DNA of 64,000 nt from Hofstenia miamia (Eukaryota; Xenacoelomorpha; Acoela): positions 677,202 through 741,201 of the forward strand of contig SCFE01000028.1 of assembly GCA_004352715.1 (NCBI GenBank), read 5' to 3'. The notes beneath the pieces were generated by a model. The model did not search any database. It saw only the letters and a program-made list of their open reading frames with translations, and was not told where the DNA came from. The position numbers were made by a program, and so were the translations under genes. Shown here piece after piece: positions 1-32,764 of the stretch (positions are counted from its first letter, which is position 1; every line of letters begins with the position of its first letter).

Positions 1-480
1 ATATTTTTTCTTTCGACTTCCACCCATAATGTTTCAAACTTGTGATGTTCCTGTTCCAAGTGCTTTTGTCTTATGGGCTTTAAATACTTAGGTACAAGTA
101 ATAATATTCCCCCTCCTAGTCTGTTTTTTCTATTTTTGGTAAAACTCAGAAACTTTGAGCTGTTACAGTTGTAGAGCTCTTCAGGTGTGTTATGAAGCCA
201 GGTTTCTGTTATGGCAAAAATTGTGTTTTCTCCCATTTTTTCACAAACTTCTATAAAATCACCCCTATGTGCAACAATACTTCTTGCGTTTAGATAGGCA
301 ATTTTAATGTTGTACTTAAATTTACTGATTCTTACTTCAAGTTCACTGAAGTCATATATTTCTGGTCCTGGGTTTAGATGAATGTTTCCTGATATAATCA
401 ATAGTATTTGTAAAGAGAATACAAGAATGTATTGGCGATAATTTTTGCTAGACATATTTGAAATATTGTAGTTTGTATGC
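1..480 (-). mobile_element. CR1-like LINE fragment: start of ORF2 (2A-like leader and endonuclease N-terminus)
   Basis: Read on the minus strand, a hydrophobic leader is followed by SGNIHLNPGP (about 362-391). Next comes the start of an APE-type endonuclease: AYLNARSI, then ITETWLHNTPEEL and RLGGGILLLV. LNARS and ETWL are standard landmarks of the LINE endonuclease used for target-primed reverse transcription. The reading frame stays open to the window edge, so the element continues to the left. The leader resembles the GDIExNPGP start of many CR1/L2-type ORF2 proteins, but D and E are replaced by N and H. Family assignment is by motif only. Confidence 0.75.
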
Positions 481-706
481 GATTTTAAACTTCTTACTAC
501 ACTGTATTTCCTCCACTCATTTAATAGTGTTTTAACTTTAGATTTCACACACAACATAGATACTATTAAAAATAAAGTTAAACAGTACCTTATTTGAGTC
601 TTTTTAGCAATTTTTTTAATAGCTGAAGAATGTCATCAAATTGTGATCTTGATTTTAATGCATCACTCTATGTAGCAAGTTGCACCCGTTCAGATATTTG
701 TGTTGG

Positions 707-1096
707 TCAATTTTCAGCTTTCTTTTTGAACGAAAATGATTTGTTATAGAGGGGTTTAAAATAAGGTATGTCATGTTCATGATGTCCAAAGAAATTTTTT
801 ATGATTTTGACAATATTGCCAAGACCTGTCTTTGAAAGATCTATATTGTCTCTTGCTAAGTATTTCCTACTAATTAATCTAGGTTCTAAAATAAAGTGCT
901 TGAGAATGTTTCTTTTATATATTACAGCAGTGTTAAGACTTGAACTTAAAACAAAATCAAAATGGGAATTTGAAATAACTCGAGGTGGTTCTTGCATTAA
1001 AAGAATATCTGGAAAATTATTATCAATAATGATGTCAATGTGTGTGATTGATTTGGAAGAATTGAATGATGCAATAGATAGATTATAAAAACGCAT
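707..1096 (-). mobile_element. LINE endonuclease N-terminal fragment
   Basis: A 129-codon open stretch begins MRFYNLSIASFNSS and continues to FPDILLMQEPPR. This is the layout of the first part of an APE endonuclease from jockey/I-like LINEs, with a first strand ending in N, then an active-site glutamate in LLMQE. It lies just downstream, on the same strand, of a zinc-knuckle ORF1 fragment and probably belongs to the same copy. It is distinct from the CR1-like fragment at 1-480. It stops after about 130 residues, so it is a broken copy. Confidence 0.6.
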
Positions 1097-1224
1097 TACG
1101 ATTTGAAACCAAATTTGATGCTATTCAAACTATGTTGAATGAAAAATGGATTGACATCTATCAGATTAATTCGTCCAATATATTTAATAATTTCTTTTTG
1201 AAGAACACTACATAGCTCATATTA

Positions 1225-1790
1225 GTTATGTCGAGAATTACAATATAGACAATTAGATTTGTTCACTTCATCTGATGGCCTAGGTTCATTATTTTTGCAG
1301 GTTTTCATAGAATGACCGAACTTCTTGCATTTTATACAAAAGTTTGGTTTGAAAAATAGGCCGAAGGAAATTAATAATTAGGAAATCAGCTAATGAGTTT
1401 TCTTAGATTTGAGTTGTCAATATGAAATATATGTGCAGCATGTTGATTAAACAAAAACTTAGCATTTATGCCGTAATCTTTAAGCTCATTCTGTATATCA
1501 TCTTGAGAAACATATGAAGGAATCCCAGAAAGCCTAATATTAGCATCAAGCTGATTTATTACTTTAAATTTAATTCCAGATGTTTCAAATTTTTCTTTGA
1601 TCTCAGTAACTGAATTCTCATGAGAACATTCAATTACTGTATTTTTTCTTGAGATTATATTTTGATTTAGTAAAAGTTCTTTAGTACTTTTACTAAGCCT
1701 GTTTGAAAGCACTTGATGTGCTTCTTGAACTATAATTTTCGATGAAGATTTTTTCTGAACTAATTGATGAACAATAGGTTCAATTTTCAT
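1225..1790 (-). mobile_element. LINE ORF1 (Gag-like) fragment with zinc knuckles
   Basis: The minus strand has an open frame from 1790 to 1386 with no hallmark enzyme motif; its last part reads like a divergent RNA-binding domain (IRLSGIPSYVSQDDIQNELK). A shifted frame further on encodes a CCHC knuckle, C-IK-C-KKFGHSMKT-C (1297-1338), then a second partial knuckle CLYCNSRH near 1229-1252. RNA-binding-like domains followed by CCHC knuckles are typical of jockey/I-type LINE ORF1 proteins. The frameshift between the body and the knuckles indicates a pseudogene. Confidence 0.6.
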
Positions 1791-1906
1791 AGCTTCGGAA
1801 TATGGTCGCGATTCTACATTAGCTTTTGATTTAAGGTTTCCAATAATTATAGATAATCGATTTACTTCTGAATTCTTTGGTTTTTTCTCTTTCCTCAGAA
1901 TACTTT

Positions 1907-3468
1907 GGTTTTCTCTCTATACATACACATATAAAGTATTTATATCAATTTAAAGGAAACAAATTTTCTTTAAAAAAGACAAAACTTCTAAAACCAATAT
2001 GAATCTATGATTTTTCCTTTATAAAGTTAAAGCGTTATACAATTTTCAACTTTACAGCGTTCCCACCAAATTTTCAACTTTACAGCGTTCCTACCACCAT
2101 TGTGAACTGAGTATAAAATTGCTTAATTATATAATTGAGTAAATATATTTCAAATGAAAACATCAAATCAATCAAATATATCATAACTGATCAAAGGAAT
2201 TTTCTGAGTTAAAAATTTACGAAATAAAAAAAGACATCAGGGAAATTGTACGAAGCTCGACATAAGAGTTAGGGCAACTAAATTATAAATAGAATGATAT
2301 CAATGTAATATCATTTGTGTCGTTTTAAGGAGTCTAATTAAACTTAAGAACATGGAGATATACATCGACTTACAGTCATCGTCAGTTTCTTTACAAATCA
2401 TTCCCTCTAAATTCACTAGATTTTACAATAATAATTTTTATATTTATTTATATTTATAAATTAATCTTACCACAATGCATTAAAATTACTAAATTTATAC
2501 AATCAATAAAAGAAATTAGGATGAAACTAAAAACATGCATCAGGCATATATGTAAATACATGGTACCCATATTTGAGGAACTTGGTATGAAATGGATTAA
2601 ATTATATCAATAACCTCATGGTGAAAAATGTCAGATTATTTAAATATTTCATTTATATCTCATCTCCTAATGTTGAGAGATGTTTGAAATAAAAATAGAT
2701 TTGGTAGATTTGTTTTATATTAATATTGATCTTTGTTTTTTAAACTTAGTTACTTTAATTCTATATAAAATGAAGTCTTTTCAATGTATTGTGCACCACA
2801 GTTGCAAGTCATTTCATATACTACTTTGGAAAGGCTTTCAAGCTTGGTTTTAGTATTTAATAGGAATAAAGAAATTTACAAACAAGAATTAAAGAACACA
2901 AAAACTAGTCAACCACCTCCAAACAAGTAAAGAACAGTGATATGAAATTTACTTATAAAGTCTTATCCAATGTAATTGATAATTTTCAACTAAACATCAT
3001 AGAATTAATTTATATATAATTAAAGGAACTAACAAAGCTTAGACAAAAATAGGTTTTGGAAAAAGTACTAATTATATGGAATTATACTTCTTTAATGGCT
3101 GTTTTTTATAAAATAAATACGTATTTTAGTATTACTTTACTCAATTTCAATCGTACTGTATTGTACAATCTATTTCTGAATAAAGATGTTTTCTTCTTTG
3201 TAATTAAAAACCGCAATGATGTTATACTGTCACCTAAAGCTGCCTAATATGTTTTCATTAAACCAATACAATTGTTAGTTAATGCAATATTCCTTCAACA
3301 AAACAGTGAATAAATCGTTGTTTTAACAATTTTATACCAAAAGTTTTCTTAAAAACGCATATAAATTAATTTCTAAATGAGTTTTTGGCAAAAACATCGA
3401 TAGTGAAACTGGCATTGAAACCGAAGTTCATCTACAGAATTTTACAACTCTTGGGTTAGGTTATAAAT
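1907..3468. other. AT-rich intergenic DNA downstream of U2SURP
   Basis: Between the LINE ORF1 fragment and the stop codon of U2SURP I see no coding signal beyond the 28-bp repeat. The 3' UTR and polyadenylation site of U2SURP (minus strand) must lie here, but no unambiguous signal was picked out. Confidence 0.5.
2042..2096. repeat. Two-copy 28-bp direct repeat
   Basis: Two near-identical units beginning attttcaactttacagcgtt lie head to tail with a 28-bp period and one mismatch. No function is evident. Confidence 0.85.
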
Positions 3469-23137
<19,669 letters not shown>

Positions 23138-24040
23138 CTAAACTATTTCATTAACCAGGTGCATGAAAAAATGCTAATATACAGGCATAGTTGACTTTTA
23201 TGATCTAACACCTAACCTAACAGCATAAAATCTCTAGTTTTGATATTGAAATGGAAATGCATGTAAATGCAAAATTACGTAAAGGGACACAGCATTATTT
23301 GTCAAATAGTCACAATGAAAGAAAAATATAATGATCAACAGGGTTTTCGAATTCAGTTCGAGTTTTTACGTTTTGAGTTCGAGTTCTAGTATTTTTTGAA
23401 GAAAATTCCGAGTTCAATAAAATTTTTTTTAATTCCGAGTTGCTTAGAGTAATATCATTCAAATTTTAGTTTTTCACATTCTGAGTGGATGTCAAGAAAA
23501 ATGTATATTTAATAAAGACATAACATTTTCATTGAAACACTTGAAAATATATGAAAATATTTTAATTCATTTGTAGAAAAAACCACTGACTTTCAAGAAG
23601 ACTGTTTATAAATTACACTCTAATATTAATTATTTAAAATTTTCTTGATTAAACTATGTGAGTTTCTACAAATACTTTTTTGCAAGTATATTAAAGAAAA
23701 ATCATTTGATATCAAATTTTAAATTAGTCAATTATAACTACAAAATAGATTTATTCAGGGTTTTGAGTACTTGGAATGCTAAGAATTTGAATAAGCTTTG
23801 CAGATCAGAAAAACGTAGAAGAAAATTCATCAATTTTCAAAGTTGAAGTCCATAAAAAATCCACTCCAAACTGCCATAACATTGGAATAATTTTAATTTT
23901 TAACTCCTGCATAAATCACAAGTAAATATTTTTCAGTTTGCAATCCTTAGAATTATTTTAAATTGTACAGTATTTTATTCCAAAAATAACCTGAAATTAG
24001 AATAAACTTGATCAACATTAGAATTTTCTTCAAACGAATA
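23138..24040. other. AT-rich DNA upstream of the first seen U2SURP exon
   Basis: No coding signal. It still contains CpG dinucleotides at ordinary density (for example the ttcgag/ttttacg repeats near 23345-23440), unlike the block that follows. An undetected first exon and promoter of U2SURP may lie here or in the next block. Confidence 0.5.
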
Positions 24041-26278
24041 CTTTAACTCATACATGAGCATAAAACTCAAGCTCAGACTTGAACTCCACTTAAGAAACCT
24101 GGTTATATTATGACTGTCTGTTGCCAAATGTGGCAGAATTAACACTGTAAAAGCTTAGCTGAGGAAAAATTTAGAATGCTATGTTATTTCTTAGAATTTG
24201 GATAAATTATTATTCTTAGTGCTTAAATTTTACAATATTACTTGCCTTAAATATAATCAATTCATTTGACAAGGTTTTTCCAATTTTGAGAATTTTAAAA
24301 ACTCTAATGGGCTCAGAAATTTGTGGAGTAATTATTAATTCCAAAAAATTCCATCAAACTTGGAATTTTCTTAAGAATGCTACAACTTTACTTTGAAATG
24401 TAAATTCCTAAATTCAAACTGATTAGCTTGAGCTCAACTTGAAAAATCTGCATGTGACATATATCAGTTGTCAAAACTTAAAGAAGACTTAATAATTGAT
24501 ACAAATTAATTGGGTGTTATTCAACAACTCAGGTAAAATACTGAATGAATGAATTGGCAAGCACAACAATCTAATTGCAAGGAAGCTGGTAAATGTCAAT
24601 AAGTTTTGCCTTGCAGTACAAAAATGTGTGCATAAGATTGCTATCAATTGATGGAATCTAGTTTTTCTATAAGCATAATTGAAATTTGATTTTACTAATA
24701 ATTGAAAAGGACATGTATTTACTGCTTGCAGAGAGTTGATATAAAGTTCATCCTTGTTGGGCATGATGAACTTTAAAACTTCATCTAATGGCTTTCTTAG
24801 TAAAATTGAAATTTAACTCTAGCAACTATTATTTAAATAAGTGTGGTAACTATTTCAGTACTGTTAACATTGAAATAATTTCTGAAATTTATTGCTTCCA
24901 AAATATATTATAAGCTATATTATTACAGTATTATTTTTGCATTAAGTTATGTACTGCATTATGAAATTTAGATAAGTCTGACATTTTAATTTGACACTAA
25001 AAATAGCAACATTATTTGTAGTATAATAAACATGTAAATTTGCTCTAGCAATTTGTATTTGAATGCATGTGAATGCTAGGTTTTTACTGTTCATTATAAA
25101 ATAATTAATGGAATTGTTCCCAGATTTAATTATAAGCTATTATAATTAAATTCAAAAAGCTTTTATATATATATTGTGTACAAAAGATATTTTATGTATA
25201 CATGTTTTTAGTGTCTCCACTCATCATCAGTACAAAATAACATCAATCTGAAATATATTGTTATGAACATGCACCTAAAAGGAAAAATTTTACTATTTTA
25301 ATGAAAACCAAGCATAAAAAAATGCAGAAGCTATATTCATAAAAGAAACTAAAGAGAATCTATTAAATAAGCAACTTAGCCAAACATTACATATCATATA
25401 AGATCTACAAATTTTCCACCATATTATTTAATTTATTTTGTACTGACAATGAGTGTAGACACTCAAAACATGGATACATAAAATATTTCTTGTTTTCTAC
25501 AATGAATATATATATATATATATTGTGGTATAACTGCATTAATTATCTATAATTTCAATATTAATGAATTTAGTTCTTTTGTAAGCAGTGCAATTTTAGC
25601 TTAATTGTTTCCATTAAATTATTACACAGTATTTTGTTAGCTTAAAAGTTATTGAATGGAACCTGTTAATTTATTCATGTTAGCAACAGTGTACTATTGT
25701 TTGATTCCTTCACCAGTTTCATTTTATAAATATGTGCCATTTATTCATTGTTGGATCAAATGATTCTCAGTAAATTCATTTTACATATTTTCTTTTGAAT
25801 GTTACTAGAATGTGTTTCTAATTTCTCACATGTGTCATTAAAACACCCATTACATAGACAAGCTGGTTAATGGATATCCCTTAACTAGGTTTGGCATACA
25901 ATTCATACTGCTATTAATCTGTAATAAATATATCATTATTGCTTTCACTTAAATTGCATGAGATGAGAAATGCACTGAGCTTAGGTTATTTTACTTAGCA
26001 CTTCGGTTCACCACTAGAAACCCAAGAGTTAGGGCTACTTATTTCCCAATCTAAGTAAGGCTCTAGTCTTATACAACTCTTCTAAAATGTGGCAACTCCT
26101 CCCTAGCACAATTTCCTGTTTACCTTTAAATTCAATTATGATATTTATATATGCAGGATGAGTTAGTTAGTTTTGTAGCATTGGTCAATCCACAAATCAA
26201 CTCAAAACCCTCAATAAGATAGAATAGTGGGATTGCATCCTGGTTTTTCATTTCACAATATATATATAAAAATATGTG

Positions 26279-26310
<32 letters not shown>

Positions 26311-27400
26311 TTATAGAATTGTGGGGGCGCTCTTAATGCTCCAGTGGTACTAGGTAACTCAAATAATAGGTGGAAGGTTGCAAAGGCTACCATCATAGAG
26401 AGTGACACACATTCCAACAGAAAACAGAACATTGGTAGTTTGCCAGTTCAATAAAGAAAACAGAAAAATAGTTCACTAAGAATTATCCTCCAACAACAAC
26501 CAATTCACATGGCATCATGCCAAAGCAGCATCCTTGAATTGATCCAAGCTCACTGAGGTGCTAATTGTGTGTCTCTAGTTTTTATTTCTAGCTCAATTAT
26601 TAGTCAGATCACAATGTTCTCATTTCCTCAGCTTATGTAAATAAATAATAAATATCACATGTAATTACAATGCATTCATGTTCACCAGCAGTATATTATT
26701 ATCACAGTGTAAATTATTAAGTGAAATGTATGAATAGAGAAAATTGACTAAAGTTGTTATTTTCCTATACCTAATTGTAGCCATAAACTAATGTGATACC
26801 ATGATTTGGGCTGTGAACTGTTAGAGAATGTGTTGTTGCTCTAGACACAGTGGAGTAACTCCCAAATTGTTGCTGGAACTTAAGCAATAATTATTTCACA
26901 ACAATCCATACAAGAATATAAAAGGGTTAGCTTAATAAATAAATCAAAAAAGATCAAACAAAGTTGAAGTTAGACAAATTATATTGTGCACTCACTGTTG
27001 ACTTCTCAATTATTTATAACAAATTGAGTATTATTACCTGTTCAGGTTTGACAAATTTCACATTTGAGTTCCCTTGCAAAATTATAGAGCAATAACACAT
27101 TTATCTAAAAAGAGGGGACAGATTATTATAATTTTGTATAACTACAATAGAAAACTTTGATAGTAAAAAATCATGATGTAATAGTGACATAACTAACTAA
27201 TCTAACTAATTATAAGGCAGTATTTAGCACTAATACAAATGACAAATGATAAAAATCAGAAAGAGGCCCTGAGGGACTCTACATGCCCCCTTGCTCCCAA
27301 CTAATGAGTTCAACTTAGAGTGGCCATTTCATGATTTGCATAAGAACCTCTTGTTACATCATTGTCTCATTACAGAGGTGAAAGAACTGGATTTTTGATA
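24040..27400. other. Non-coding CpG-poor intergenic stretch
   Basis: No protein-coding signal could be supported on either strand. TA runs occur at about 25506-25523 and 26257-26313. Confidence 0.55.
26257..26313. repeat. Interrupted TA/TATG microsatellite
   Basis: Alternating TA with occasional G interruptions over about 57 bp. Confidence 0.9.
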
Positions 27401-27419
27401 AACTAGCACTGATCAGGCA

Positions 27420-29201
27420 AAGTCACTGAAGATTGTTGAGCCCTCTCATAAATGTATCAAAGAATTTTTTGTACAAATGGAGACCTTTCAAAGCAATCAT
27501 CAAGGTCAGCAGAGTATCCATGTCCAATGTGTGGGCATCATCTGCACTAATTCTGGTGTTGGGGTAAAAGTGAGTAAAGACATCTCTTAGGGAGCCCATT
27601 CTAGTAGCATGGTCTATAAACAATGAGCAGTATTCATTAATTTGTTGTAGCATTATAGCTTTAGGATTGGAAACTTCAGCTCACAGCATCATGATGATCT
27701 TGATTCTTTTTGTAACTTCATAGTAGCAGGTGACAGTTTCAACATTGTCTATCCACATAAGGTTGCCTGCCACTTGAAACAAAATAAGGACTTGTGGGTC
27801 CAGTTGGGAAATCTTTTCGTGAATTTTCTTGAGTTGGACAGCTAGAGGCTGGCCCTTCAGAAAGATATCTTTTATGATGAGCTTTTCATCAATGATGACC
27901 TGCTCTGGATTGCCACCAGAGAGTAACTTGTCACAAACTTCTTTATATTCTGCTGTCTACATAGCCTTGTTGATTTCAGATGATGTAGAAACATAGTTGA
28001 TCTTATCTGAGATGTGAGAGGACACCTTCTTGTGACCTTTTCATATCCTCCATGAAGGCAAAATAAGAGGCATCATCAGGCACAGTGGTGGTATACAGAG
28101 TAGATTGTTCTTCTCCACATTGTTCTCAACTTGACTAAACTTGATCCTCTTGCTGAGAGTAGCCATGCTGATGATCACAGGATAATTTATCTTGGCTTCC
28201 TTGATCATATCCCAGAAGGCATTTCAGAGGCCATGACTGTTCAGTTTGTCAACCTGGGAAACCTGGGAGGAGGATATGCAGATGTGAGCTGTTGTGTATT
28301 CTACATCAAGGGCAAGCTGGCATCCTGGCAATAGTAGAAGCATGAGCTCTTCCTTTGAGAACATTACAGTGAGACACCATTTCATCAGTCTGAGGACATT
28401 ATTGTCTCTATTCATTTTGATAATGTGCTCTGTGATAGCTAACTTTTCAGTGATTCCCTGGGCTGGAGCTTGATCATTAAAATTCTCTCATTAATGGTAA
28501 TTGACCAGGCAGGAGTGTGCTGAGTTGGCTGTGCCTGAAAACTTGTCTAGGTTGACAGCTTTGATTAGTGCTTTCATTGCTGGGGAGACCTCAATCACAG
28601 ATGAGGCAAGTAGTTCTTCCTCTTGATAGAATTTTTGGGGGATCACATAGTCTGTTCCAAAACTAGTAGAGGAATGATCTCTCCATCCTTTGTAGCATAT
28701 CTCTTCATCTCTAATACTTTGCTATATCCCCACTCTGGATAATTTAGATGTTCAAGGTTAAAGAAGATCTCAGTCTTCATGGGAATAAAATAGTGCTGCA
28801 CCAGCTCCATGAACTGTTGGGTAGATCTGGGGTCTCTTCTCATTAGATGAGCTGTGCAGAGAGTTGTGTAATCAGAGTTGAAAAACAGGAACTTTGTATT
28901 GGCAGTAGCTCCCCAAATGTACTTCCAGAGGGTGTCAGAGAAAATACGGATGTCCAGAAAGGTTATCCCCAGCTTATTGACAATCATCTGTGGGGGCAGA
29001 TGCCCCAACCAACTGCTTGAGCCAATATATGGAGCCATACGGAATTGAAGGCTTTCAACAGCCTCAGGAATCTCATCTTGGTATTCCTCTCTAAGAAAAA
29101 TAACCAACCAAACATTTTTTGCTGACTTTGCTGACACATAAGAAATAAACTAGGAGTAAGTTATCAAAATCAATATTTATGCTCTAAAATTTCTTAATAG
29201 C
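27420..29201 (-). pseudogene. Unrecognised decayed intronless protein, C-terminal part
   Basis: On the minus strand a good open frame (29137-28643) contains MAPYIGSSSWLGHLPPQ and MRRDPRSTQQFMELVQHYF. It is followed by broken but protein-like stretches in shifting frames (28415-28224 and 27653-27423, the last ending FDTFMRGLNNLQ). No splice signals are evident and no family was recognised. It is cut at 29201 by the insertion of a gypsy element; the other part lies beyond 34017. It could be an extra ORF of the old gypsy element or another mobile or viral gene, or a retrocopy. Confidence 0.5.
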
Positions 29202-29364
29202 TGTTGTGTGGTCACTCACATGAAACACGGCTTATCCAAAGCTTTTATTTGCTATAGCATGCGATCTTAAAATACAAAACAACATTAATATACACTAATA
29301 AATATAACACAATACGTAATAAATATAACACAAGATGCACGTAAATATCTTCATTATCACTTCA
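29202..29364 (-). repeat. 3' LTR of the younger gypsy element
   Basis: 163 bp, starting tgttgtgtggtcactcacat on the plus strand and ending cacttca. It matches 33855-34017 apart from about five substitutions. Confidence 0.92.
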
Positions 29365-30600
29365 TTTCTCCCCCATAAATATAGTCACGTAAATACGTTG
29401 GTGAGCGCTTGACTCTGCCGGATCGTCTGGCTGGTTCCGCAGAATTTCCAGTAACAATAGGAATAGGATCGGCCTTCAGCGATGATATGGTTGATTCGGA
29501 TAACGGAGGCCATGTTTCCAATACCTCGTTGAATTTAGAGTGGGTATTTGCAGAATCAATTGACGAATAGTTTTGATTTTCTACGGAAAAGTCATTTTCG
29601 TCTTCTTGGGAACTTTGAGTGACATTATCAGTCAGTTGTTGCATTTCATTGTTAGTTGGGGTGTTCTTTTGGCAAATGGGATCTTCACATGATCGAGGTT
29701 GAGGATCATTGGAATGACGGTCGAGAATATTCAGAGTCTTTGATAGGTTTTGTTGAAAATGCTGGGGTGCTCTGGCCAGACTGCTACTAGAGACTGTATC
29801 AATCTGTCCATGAGGGTAATGAACACGAATAACATTTGAAGACAAAACTTCTTCGATTGTGACTTCAGTAATGAGAGAATCATCTTTATTGCAAACATGT
29901 CGTTTGAGCAGAGCACGGTTACCAGGGGTTAACCAATCTTCCAGATTTTCTTTCCACGTCGCGTTTAATCTCGGGAATTTCAGAAATCTTTCATGTGGGG
30001 TTTCATTGGTCGTTGTATTGATCAGTGTACGAACAGATGCTAAGGCTTCCGGAAGGACAGAGATCCACTGAGAACGCTTCAGGTTTCTAGAATGTACGAG
30101 GCAGCTAACGGCCTTCCAGATAGTCCCATTGTACTTCTCGCATTGCCCATTTCCCGATGGATGATAAGGAGTTGTGCGCGAAGTTGCTATGCCAGATCTC
30201 AAACAAAAACTTCTAAACTCAGTGGACTGAAACTGGGTACCGCGGTCTGAGTGAATAAATTTAGGCTTGCCGAACAGTGAAAATAAGTTCTCCAGACAAT
30301 TGATAATATCTGATGACATAATACATTTCAGTGGGAATGCAAAGGGGAAACGGCTATATTTGTCAACCACTGTTAATATGTATTGAAAGCCTTCGCTTGT
30401 TGTTGTTTTTGGCCCCATAATATCGATTGAGAGTCTTTCCCAGGGTCGAAGTGCTTGTATAATTCGTTCGTCGTCTACTCATTTTGCAAATCGTGGTTTC
30501 AATTGCACGCACGTTTCACAATCTTCTATTGTCTTTTTGACATCCGCGAGAGAGAAGGGAAGTCGCAAACGCTGTACGTAATCGAACATCCATCAAATTC
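29357..30600 (-). pseudogene. Gypsy integrase and C-terminal tail
   Basis: The open frame 30418-29357 carries the integrase catalytic core. The first Asp is in DIMGPKTTT just upstream, the second in FIHSDRGTQFQST, and the Glu in GNGQCEKYNG, giving the D-D-E triad. A 150-residue polar tail ends KRSPTYLRDYIYGGEMK, and its stop codon falls in the polypurine tract/LTR edge. A zinc-binding CETC pair lies upstream. An in-frame TGA separates the core from the upstream part. Confidence 0.88.
29365..29374 (-). promoter_or_regulatory. Polypurine tract
   Basis: On the minus strand GGGGGAGAAA lies directly before the 3' LTR. This is the expected primer site for plus-strand DNA synthesis. Confidence 0.85.
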
Positions 30601-31193
30601 CCNTTGTATTGATCAGTGTACGAACAGATGCTAAGGCTTCCGGAAGGACAGAGATCCACTGAGAACGCTTCAGGTTTCTAGAATGTACGAAGCAGCTAAG
30701 GGCCTTCCAGATAATCCCATTGTACTTCTCACATTGCCCATTTCCCGATGGATGATAAGGAGTTGTGCACGAAGTTGCTATGCCAGATCTCAATCAAAAA
30801 CTTCTAAACTCAGTGGACTGAAACTGGGTACCACAGTCTGAGTGAATAAATTTAGGCTTGCCAAACAGTGAAAATAAGTTCTCTAGACAATTGATAATAT
30901 CTGATGACATAATACATTTCAGTGGGAATGCAAAGGGGAAACGGCTATATTTGTCAACCACTGTTAATATGTATTGAAAGCCTTCGCTTGTTGTTGTTTT
31001 TGGCCCCATAATATCGATTGAGAGTCTTTCCCAGGGTCGAAGTGCTTGTATAATTCATTCGTCGTCTACTCATTTTGCAAATCGTGGTTTCAATTGCACG
31101 CACGTTTCACAATCTTCTATTGTCTTTTTGACATCCGCGAGAGAGAAGGGAAGTCGCAAACGCTGTACGTAATCGAACATCCATCAAATTCCC
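30013..31193. repeat. 590-bp tandem duplication of integrase sequence joined at a single N
   Basis: 30013-30602 and 30604-31193 are the same segment, separated by one N at 30603. They differ at 11 sites. Eight of these are G in the left copy and A in the right copy on the plus strand, six of them at CpG. The single N suggests an assembly join between two element copies or haplotypes rather than a real tandem repeat. Confidence 0.9.
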
Positions 31194-32764
31194 AGGTGTG
31201 CCAGCTGTTTATGAACGTTGTTACACGTCAGGTGGCTAGAAATAGCAGCAACTTTAGACAATGTGTCGGCTGTTATATTATCTTTTCCATGTTGGTACTC
31301 GATTTTGTAGTTGAAGTCTGCTAGTTCCAGGCGACAACGAATCAATTTTTCATTCTTCACGCAGGACTTCTGCTTCAAAAAAATGAAGGAGATTGCCTTT
31401 TGATCCGTTTTAACAAGAACCGGAAAAACTCTAAGAATGTCTTCAAATCTTCTAAATGATTTGATTACTGCCATGGCTTCTCACTCAACAATCAGATATA
31501 CCCGTTCAGTGTTGGACAGGGTTCGCGAAAAGAAAGCTACAGGTCGTCCCATCTGAGTGAGTGTGGCACCAATGCCCATACCAGACGCATCGGTCTCCAG
31601 AAGTACAGGTTTGCCATGCTCGGGTAACCATAAAACAGACTGTGAGATTTCTTCTTTCAAATCTCGTATTAATGACTTGCATTCATTATTGAGAGGGAGG
31701 GCCTTTTGTTTCTGAGCTACTAAAAGTGGTTGCACTTTACTAGAAAAGGATTTTATCCATTTAGCATTGTACGTGAAGAAGCCCAACAGCCGTCTAAGTT
31801 GCTTTGGCGTGCTTGGGTCTGGAAAGTCCAATAGAGTCTGTAATCGATCTGGGTCTGGTCTTTTGCTTCCCTTTTCAAGAATATGACCAAGCATAGCAAC
31901 TCTTTGCTTGTTGAAGAATGATTTGGATCGATTGAGGGTTAGTGATTCATTCTTTGCCGCTTCCAAAAACAGTTCCAGGTTGTGATCATGCTCAGCTTGA
32001 TTGCGACCCGTGATAATTACGTCATCCAAGTATGGATATGCCCGTTGCAAGTTGTTGCGCTCAATGAAATCCTTGATGATACGTTGAAATACAGGAACCG
32101 CATTTGTGCATCCAAATGGTAATCTGGTAAACTGGTACAAGTTCCCACAAGCCTCGAAAGCAGTGAGTGGTCAATCCTTCAGTTTAATCGGAACTTGATG
32201 ATAGGCCGACTTTAGATCAATCTTTGAAAACACTGTGTTTTCAGCAGCTTGGTCAAGCAGAGCCTGCATGTTGGGAAAAGGATATGCGTCAACACTGGTA
32301 AATTTATTAACAGTTTTGGAATACTCTATGACCATTCGCGGCTTTTGACCATGTACGACAAAGGACTGAGCACGCCATGGTGAATTTGACACTTTGATTA
32401 TACCCACTTGCAACATTCTTTGGCATTCTGATTGCATGAACGAATGGTCCGAGGGTTTATGCCGCCTCGACTTTGCTGCGATTGGTTTGGCTGAATAGAT
32501 GGCTTCAGAAAATATACTTGGTGGATGAACTTTCATTAAAGGAAATGACTCACAGGCTTTTATCCCGCATGTATAACTGGTATCATCCATATTACCACTG
32601 AAAATTAGTTTTACCAATGAATGCTTCCAGAGAACATCTAAGCCAATAATGACGTCTGCTATCAATGTGGGCACAACGTAAAACTCGGTGTTGTACAGCT
32701 TGTTGTTCATTGTGAATTGCGCAGCTGATTTTCCTTTTACAATTAGTATGTCCCCGTTGGCCAT
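31184..32764 (-). pseudogene. Gypsy reverse transcriptase and RNase H
   Basis: Reverse transcriptase: FSKIDLKSAYHQVPIK, FTRLPFGCTNAVPVFQ and the catalytic AYPYLDDVIIT (YLDD box). RNase H: LLETDASGMGIGATL, then IEYQHGKDNITADTLSK, where the usual ADxLSR is changed. Frames are 32764-32171, 32140-31481 and 31474-31184. They are separated by single stop codons in an otherwise collinear reading, so this is a recently broken pol. Confidence 0.93.

Noticed and set aside
24489-24764. Possible first exon of U2SURP (MPNKDELYINSLQA with a GTAAAT donor)
   Set aside because: Residues do not resemble the N-terminus of the family and the splice phase to the 23137 exon is not supported independently.
30013-31193. 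Treating the 590-bp repeat as a genuine tandem duplication in the retrotransposon
   Set aside because: The copies meet at a single N exactly at the repeat boundary, which is typical of a scaffold join of overlapping sequences.
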